Positions 57,896 through 64,000 of a stretch of 64,000 nt of DNA are shown piece after piece. Position 1 is the stretch's first letter. Every line of letters begins with the position of its first letter. The stretch comes from Siphonodentalium dalli (Eukaryota > Mollusca > Scaphopoda > Gadilida > Siphonodentaliidae). A program made the translations under genes and the position numbers. The DNA is taken from contig CP136066.1 in NCBI GenBank assembly GCA_032622095.1, forward strand, positions 225,748,961 to 225,812,960, in the 5' to 3' direction. Under the pieces are notes generated by a model. The model did not search any database. It was not told the origin of the DNA and was given only the letters and a program-made list of their open reading frames with translations.

Positions 57896-57951
57896 GTTCC
57901 TTTTTTGCACAATTTATTGATAAATGTGCCATACAACATACTTATGCAACC

Positions 57952-58137
57952 TTTAAGGGTACTGTACACTAAATCCACCCATTTATTGTACCATATCCAT
58001 ACTCAACAAAATATATGCAACACATGAATGAATTTGGTTTTCCAAGTTCGACATGTTAAATTATAATGAAAATTAATTTATACCAAAGTCATAAATTGAT
58101 TTTTATTATAATTACCAATCCATTGATATATTAAAGG
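57952..58137. mobile_element. Foldback MITE fragment (AAGGGTACTGTACACTAAATCC)
   Basis: The left end and the centre ('ataatgaaaattaatttata', 'aaagtcataaattgattttt') match the 38094-38477 family; the right arm is mostly lost. Confidence 0.7.
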
Positions 58138-59070
58138 GCTAATTATAAAAAGGCTTTAGACAGTCTGAAACAGATGCCACCAGATTCCATTTCCAGTACA
58201 AAAATTCAGCTGATCACTTGCATGCTACAGGCTATCAAATTTCTATATTATGCCTTTCATACCCTCCCACAAACATACATGTACGTGTATATGGGTTATT
58301 TTTGCCAATTGGTCAAATCTTAAATTATACGAAAACCCATTATTTTTGATGGTTTCTACCATAATAATGTTGGTTGCCAAGTAAACAGAAAATAAACGGT
58401 GACCATGTAATTTTTTTGTTTACGGTTATCACTTATTTACTGTTTACACAGTCCTGAAATTATTATGATAGAAACAGTTGGTACGCAAACAGTCAAGTGT
58501 TTCTCACATAATTTTGTGATTAATTTTTCAAGTGTGCATTCTGGCATAGAACTAAATTCCACAAGATGCTGCAAGATGTGGCAAATTACATGTAAAATTT
58601 CCTGAAATCACAAACCTCTGAGGACTATTCTACCATTTAAGTGCTGTCAGTAACCTTAAATTGAGGCATGCATTTTGCCTGCACATGTGAGGGCCACCCC
58701 ATTCATGAATCATATCATAAGCAACCAAAATTAATAGTCGAAGATGAAGTAAATTGTCCAAATGACATAATTGGTTGCATCAATGTTGAATGAAGTTTTA
58801 AGATAAACATCAATGAAGACACAGTGAGATTTTGAAAATTAAACTTTAATTCAAACATATCCAGCAGGAATAATTGTCATCCTAGCCATTCTTCCACAGC
58901 AGTTTATATTCCTGATGTATGTGCACACCTCACCATTGCAACAATTGCAATGAATTAACACTTAATATATAGTTCATCACACCCTTCTTATATTGAACAT
59001 TCCCAAGAATGACAGCTCATCTGTTTTTACACCTGTCATGCAGTAGAAATTTAAAGATCAGCAAACTCCT
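58138..59070. other. Possible 3' untranslated region and flank of the next exon
   Basis: If 59071-59285 is a terminal exon, this region holds its 3' UTR. An ATTAAA on the minus strand at about 58845 could be a weak poly(A) signal. Nothing else is recognised. Confidence 0.3.
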
Positions 59071-59285
59071 TTATATTCGCATCTGATGAATATAGCAGCA
59101 CTTGACAGCATAGCATGTTACTAACTTCCCACAGGCTGCACCACACTTGTATATTGTGGTGCAATATTTATGAATGAAAAGTTGACGAATAACATATTGT
59201 ATCTGCACAGATAACACACATGTCTCCTCTGTATGCTGTGCACATTCTGGTACTAAAGTTTCCAATGCCAGTGAACGAACATACT
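59071..59285 (-). CDS. Possible terminal exon: cysteine-rich C-terminus, unknown family
   Basis: A good acceptor (GCATTTCTTTTCAG|AGTATG, AG at 59287-59286) is followed in phase 1 by 70 codons to a TAA at 59071. The peptide has EYVRSLALETLVPECAQHTE, ETCVLSVQIQYVIRQLF, then HKYCTTIYKCGAACGKLVTC and YAVKCCYIHQMRI. There are eight cysteines, six in the last 30 residues, which suggests a compact disulphide-bonded extracellular end. I do not recognise the family. It lies upstream of the signal-peptide exon at 41476 on the same strand, so it would belong to a different gene whose earlier exons are not identified here. It could also be a chance open frame after a chance acceptor. Confidence 0.4.
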
Positions 59286-59468
59286 CTGAAAAGAAATGCA
59301 TAAAATACTATGTTTAGGAAAAGTCAGATTTAAAGACATATATTGCAGACTTATTTCATTGAATATTAAAAGCATTGTTAGGACATGGCAAAATATGCCC
59401 ATGGCAATTCCAACAAAAGGCCTTTAACTCTGGTGAAATTGACGTGCTGAACCAAAACACTATCCCCA

Positions 59469-59720
59469 CCAATAACCTGATGTGCTTTTAAAGACAAATT
59501 AAAGTGATGTGAAACAATCCAGTGAGGTGTTCCCGGACCTGCTGATGGAATAATAAACAATCTTGCCAAAATAATTTATCCAAATAGTCAGAAAACAAAG
59601 ACAATTTGGATAAATTATTTTGGCATGATTGTTTATTATTCCATCAGCAGGTCCGGGAACACCTCACTGGATTGTTTCACATCACTTTAATTTGTCTTTA
59701 AAAGCACATCAGGTTATTGG
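59469..59720. mobile_element. Palindromic repeat, about 112-bp arms
   Basis: 'Ccaataacctgatgtgcttt' ... 'aaaataatttatccaaat' (59469-59580) is the inverse of 59609-59720. The arm includes 'ccagtgaggtgttcccggac'. A third, single arm lies at 60118-60247. Confidence 0.88.
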
Positions 59721-60117
59721 TTATTGACCTGTATTTTGTACATTAAAACACACACATTTCAAATTTCATTCAACTCAGTTGAGACTATCTAAAGTTATCA
59801 TCTGACATCTGGAATCCAAAAGCGAACTAACAGACAGACATGCAGCATAATACATCCCCTTTTTTAAACAGGCATATATGGGTGCATATAAACAATCAGT
59901 TAGTATCCAAACACTATCCCCACTGGAATTATGTAGCAAAAACCTGAGATTAAGAACTAAAATTCCAACCATATCCACTGTAGCATTTCAGAGAATACAA
60001 CGGTTGAACCACGCACAAATGTAAACATTTACTACTTTATTCAGGGCACCTTATTGAGTATAAACATTACTGAAATGATTGTCCCACTACTATTATACTA
60101 GTCACTGACTTTAATTG
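59721..60117. other. No feature seen
   Basis: Contains 'cagacagacatgcag' and other low-complexity words; no exon. Confidence 0.4.
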
Positions 60118-60247
60118 TTGTTTTCTGACTATTTGGATAAATTATTTTGGCATGATTGTTTATTATTCCATCAGCAGGTCCGGGAACACCTCACTGGATT
60201 GTTTCACATCACTTTAATTTGTCTTTAAAAGCACATCAGGTTATTGG
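60118..60247. repeat. Single arm of the 59469 palindrome family
   Basis: Near-identical to 59609-59720, with the extra lead 'tgttttctgactatttgg' that matches the outer loop of the palindrome. A 'cccccccccc' run lies at 60342-60351, just past it. Confidence 0.88.
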
Positions 60248-60529
60248 ATATTTACTAGGCCATTTATAAGGCTATCATGGCTATGGTTTATATAGTGTCA
60301 TCAATATTCTGTGAATTAAAGTGCAAAATGCAGTGATTATTCCCCCCCCCCAATTGCCCCTGTTTTTTTAATCTCCAGTTACCCTTCACAGGTATTATTT
60401 TATTTAGTCTTATTCCATACCATGACACTTAGAAGTACACAATCTGCTAGACATTATTTGTTTGGACTCTTTTCCATAGGTAGGGAATTTAGACCTAAAT
60501 TCAACAAACATACAACATAAGGCTTTTTG

Positions 60530-60880
60530 TTAAAGGTGCACAATCTGATCTGATTGTCCCCGGATCATCCAGTTACAACATGAACAACAACGGAAATTTA
60601 CACCGAAAGCCAATAGTCATCCAACATTACTTTTCATAATGTTATCTTCCGAAATTGATTTGCGATGACCTTGCGAGACCTCTCAATATCTTGTATATCT
60701 GCATATTTCTAGAAGTCAGTGGAATCTTTGGTAGGCTGACAAATAATCGAGGTGGATAAAATTAACAGATTTGATAACTCAGAGCTTTGAGGGATAGGAT
60801 CCTCAACTCAAATAAAATATTATTTAAACCCGAAGCTGAAGAAATAGTTATTTAGGGGGCGTCAAATCAGATTATACATC
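60530..60880. repeat. Degenerate relative of the 62266-62550 foldback
   Basis: 'Aaaggtgcacaatctgatct' on the left and 'gaagctgaagaaatagttat' with 'gcgtcaaatcagattataca' on the right correspond to the arms of the better-preserved element at 62.3-62.5 kb. Confidence 0.6.
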
Positions 60881-61052
60881 TTCTAAGTGATGTGTATTTA
60901 TATAAAAACTTACATGTACAGTTGTAAATTGAATACATCAAAGTTCCAACTTTGGTCCAGTGTATGTCTTCCAGTCAATTTACTTCCACAGCAAGACTTC
61001 TAGCTGACAGTCCTCTATAAAATATAACATACAGGTCTTATAAAATGATACC

Positions 61053-61310
61053 AACAAGCCTTGAAATAGTGTGTCTGTCATTTGCAGAATGAGGTCCCCA
61101 GAGAAAGAATTTAGTTATGGTACCCCACATAGTGGGCTAGCATCACCAAATTCACCCTCTGTGAACCTCCTTCTGCTGAGGTGTAAGCAGCATGAGCTCT
61201 CCAGAGGGTGTATTTGGTGATGCTAGCCCACTGTGCGGGGTACCATCACTAAACTCACCCTCTGGGGACATCATTCTGCAAATGACAGGCACACCATTTC
61301 AAGGCTTGGA
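61053..61310. repeat. Palindrome, about 105-bp arms
   Basis: 'Caagccttgaaatagtgtgt' ... 'tggtaccccacatagtgggc' ... 'ccaaattcaccctctg' is mirrored by 'cagagggtgtatttggtgat' ... 'ctgcaaatgacaggcacacc' ... 'atttcaaggcttg'. The loop of about 50 bp contains 'gctgaggtgtaagcagcatg'. Confidence 0.88.
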
Positions 61311-62265
61311 CATGCACTAGTATATGAAATGACATGTACATCTATAGATTTACTTAAAATATCACATATTGTTCTGGATATAAATCTTTTCCATGTACTG
61401 GCCACGACATATAGGATTGCAAACAAAGAAAACATTATTGCAGGCATGTCATACATGTAGCATGGTTTGATGACAGGTGAAATACCAATCATGGGTGGGG
61501 GTGTTAGTAATCACATTCTTCATGACTTCGGGGCGGGCGGCCTTCATTTAGGTTATAGTTTAGAAATAACATTTATCAAATTATGATAATTTCCTCAAGA
61601 AGATACTATTATATAGTATAGCATAATTATTATATGAATGTGATATTATTCACAAAACACGCTTTGTGTCAGAGAAAATGCAAGTCGAGCAAAAAGAGCA
61701 GTGAATTGTTTATAAGCAGAGTCACGATAATGCATCATTTCCTTATATTTGGATTTGTGTTTGGTGCATCTACAACTTACAACTCACAATACTATCATAG
61801 TAAATTCCTTATTTGGTCTGTATTACCATATTTTAGTTAAGAGAGAATCCTAACTGGATAAGGGGGTGAGCTCGGAAAATAATTCAGGCACGTATGCTGA
61901 TTTTTACTTTTCGACCCTAGTTGGGACTCACTCATCCCCACATCCAAATTGTTTTTCTGTTTTCGGCAGTTTTTTCGACCATATTTGGACACCCAACCCC
62001 CATTTTATCACTAAAACAGAGATTTGCGAGGGTGGGGGGGGGAATTCACTGTAAACAGCTGTATATGAATTTCTGTGCATTCATGAATGTTAACATAACA
62101 TGTAAATAGGAATGTGTCATTTTGGGGTCATTTGGCTAAAAAAAACATGGCTGCCAGTGGCCATCTTGGATTTCAAAATTTGCAACAAAATACAACACGA
62201 TAACTGCCTGCAGCCAGTTTAGCAGTTAGAATTACATTATTTCTCTTATTCTAAGGTGTTTTAAA
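61311..62265. other. No feature seen
   Basis: Small open frames at 61233-62109 lack motifs; a G-rich run lies at 62030-62043. Confidence 0.4.
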
Positions 62266-62550
62266 GGTACTCAATCCGATCAGACGCTCCTAAATTACTA
62301 TTTCTTTGGCTTCGGGGTTAAAATATATTTGAATCGTGTCAAGGAACCTACCTGTCAAAGCTCAGCGTGATCAGATATAGATTTTTCAAGTTAGTTATTT
62401 AAATTCTTTCTGGGCCAGAAACTAGAGTTTAAACAGAAAAAATTGAGTGGTAAATTATTACCGCTCAAGTTTTCTGTTTAAACCAATTAATAACCCTGAA
62501 GCCAAAGAAATAGTAATTTAGGAGCGTCTGATCGGATTGAGTACCTTTAA
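62266..62550. repeat. Foldback element, about 65-bp arms
   Basis: 'Aaaggtactcaatccgatca' + 'gacgctcctaaattactatt' + 'tctttggcttcggggtta' is mirrored at 62485-62550. An inner inverted pair 'gtttaaacagaaaaaa' / 'ttttctgtttaaac' brackets 'ttgagtggtaaattattacc'. Confidence 0.85.
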
Positions 62551-63162
62551 GCCAAACTCATTGCAAAAACATTAAAAAAAACATGCAGGGAAAAAAAATT
62601 GAGTTGCGGAAAAAAAAAATTGGTTCCGTCGACCACACATCCACCCCGGCATATGTGCCCTGAAAACCCCCCCCACCCCCCCCCCCCCCCCCCCCCCCCC
62701 ACCGCCGACTAGATTGAGAAATATTCAATTCTTTGCAAGAACAATTACATTATTTTTATCTGATGATTTCCCAATCATGAAGTAATGTGGATTAGCTAGA
62801 TTATGAACTGACAGCGGGTTGAGTGGGTCAATTACAATAAAATTTGGTGTGATTTCAATGCGATTATTGATTGCGCCAATAATTTTATCTTCGCCTTCCA
62901 GCGCAACGGAACATTTTCATTGAACGATCCGATAGTTCCGAGTTTCCATTCGGAAGTAATGTAGTTTTCCATTGAAATTAATGTTTGTAAATAAATCACT
63001 GTTTAATTTTTATATATTCATCAAGAATTTGCTTGTGAAAAATCATTGTAAATGTGTTAAATATTGATGAATGCGTAGTTCCCAAATTGCAAACTAGAAT
63101 CAAGCATGATGTGGTCATTTTTCCAAGAATTCTTTGAGTGCCCTGTAGGCCTATGTATTTAG
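62551..63162. other. Homopolymer-rich then plain sequence
   Basis: A-runs at 62572-62620 and a C-run of about 30 at 62668-62700; the rest shows nothing. Confidence 0.5.
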
Positions 63163-63859
63163 GGGCTTGTTACATGAGCGGGACAACTCGGTTAGCCGGG
63201 ACAACCCGGTCTGCCGGTGCCTAGGTCCTCTGTGCTGACTGACTAAAATAATGGTGTGCTGTTACATGAGCCGCGTCAACTCGTCAAACCGAGTTCGCTG
63301 GGACAACTCGGTTAGCTAGCTGGGACAACTCGGTTAGCTAGTTGGGACAACTCGGTTGACGTTGACTACCGAGTTGTCCCAGCTAACCGAGTTGTCTCAG
63401 CTCACATAACAGCATGATTTATTTGTCCCCGCAGACTGTGTTGTCTCGGCTAAGTGTACCTTCAGACGACCACGATACACATTGTAAGTGGAGGGATCGG
63501 GCCCGACGAGATCGTGGATAGTTTGTTCAGACGATTGCGATGTCACGTGCATTATTCTATCGTAGGTTGTTCTAAAGCATGTGATTGACTACCCTACGAC
63601 CATTTCCAGCTACGATTTTTACATACACACGACTGCGATTACGTCGCAAGTGGATGTAACCAAGGATACGCCACGATATCGTATCTAAAATCAAACACTG
63701 TCTGATATTATTTTTTGTTCTACGATTTAGACGTGAGCATGCGCACTCCATCTTCCTGTTACTTCCTACGACGAAAATCCTTCCACTTACGATTGAATCG
63801 TGGTCGTCTGAAGGTTCACTAACCGAGATGTCCCGGCTCATGTAACATATAACAAGCCC
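63163..63859. mobile_element. TIR element (GGGCTTGTTACATGAGC) with palindromic interior
   Basis: The left end GGGCTTGTTACATGAGC is mirrored at 63859 with a 7-bp insertion ('tatgtta'). The inner 'gggacaactcggttagct' occurs several times directly and 'agctaaccgagttgtccca' inversely at 63374-63392. It is interrupted by the element at 63454-63819. Confidence 0.8.
63454..63819. mobile_element. Nested Harbinger-like MITE, 366 bp, TSD TAA
   Basis: CCTTCAGACGACCACGAT lies near both ends in inverted orientation (23-bp TIR with one mismatch starting GTGTA/GTGAA), flanked by TAA at 63451-63453 and 63820-63822. Removing it rejoins the host palindrome 'cggctaaccgag', consistent with insertion into the outer element. 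No transposase. Confidence 0.82.
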
Positions 63860-64000
63860 ACGCGAGGAAATTCTTAATTTATTTTATAAGTCAACAAGAC
63901 AGGTAACAAAATTGCTATCATGACTTCATTGTGTTAACAGTAGACACTGATAGAACCACATGAATAGTGGTCATTATATCAATGTGAAGACAAATATTTT
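63860..64000. other. Unassigned right edge
   Basis: No feature seen. Confidence 0.5.

Noticed and set aside
57258-57932. 224-codon repetitive minus-strand open frame
   Set aside because: Translation of the 57-bp satellite, whose period is a multiple of three; no flanking exon signals.

Overview
This is AT-rich nuclear DNA from a multicellular animal. It has short exons with GT/AG splice sites separated by long introns, extracellular EGF and C-type-lectin-like modules, non-LTR retrotransposon remnants, and many inverted-repeat elements and minisatellites. A marine invertebrate is likely; a mollusc is a weak guess, because motifs such as 'gggagataac' recur, but the phylum cannot be fixed from this window. 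There are no operons, rRNA or tRNA genes, or CRISPR arrays that I can support.

The main content is a set of minus-strand exons that all begin and end in phase 1 and can therefore be spliced in any combination. Read 5' to 3' (high to low coordinates) they are: a start exon with signal peptide (41476-41362); a 675-nt exon of 26 acidic Ser/Glu 8-residue repeats that follows a furin-like RVRR (39640-38966); an EGF exon with eight cysteines (32771-32667); ten-odd kilobases of tandemly duplicated EGF exons of two types, A and B (28305 to 12934); and a 210-nt exon resembling the first half of a C-type lectin domain (1826-1617). I infer one large modular secreted or extracellular-matrix gene. It continues past the left edge of the window, and some exons may be missing from my list. 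The joins between exons are inferred from strand and phase, not shown by transcripts.

The EGF region (about 11.85-28.5 kb) is a segmental tandem array. The ancestral unit of about 4.9 kb carried one B exon, one A exon and one hairpin-ended miniature transposon. Deletions made shorter units of about 3.06 kb and 1.57 kb; the 1.57-kb A-only unit was then copied. Copy-specific events include a Harbinger-like insertion whose empty site survives in a sister unit, minisatellite length changes and a truncated B exon.

The rest is mostly repeats. At 0.2-11.8 kb there are MITEs, a 23-bp minisatellite, a 1-kb foldback and a decayed endonuclease fragment. At 28.5-38.5 kb there are a piggyBac-like element with a nested MITE, a 1.9-kb TIR element, a degenerate 140-bp tandem array and a 30-bp minisatellite. 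At 40-41.3 kb a 64-bp minisatellite fills intron 1. At 42.8-47.6 kb there are a broken reverse transcriptase, a second piggyBac-like element and several long palindromes. At 47.8-57.1 kb a 1.5-kb direct duplication brackets an inverted tandem array. At 57.1-57.9 kb lies a 57-bp satellite. At 58-64 kb there is one possible terminal exon of another minus-strand gene and four more foldbacks, one containing a nested Harbinger-like MITE.
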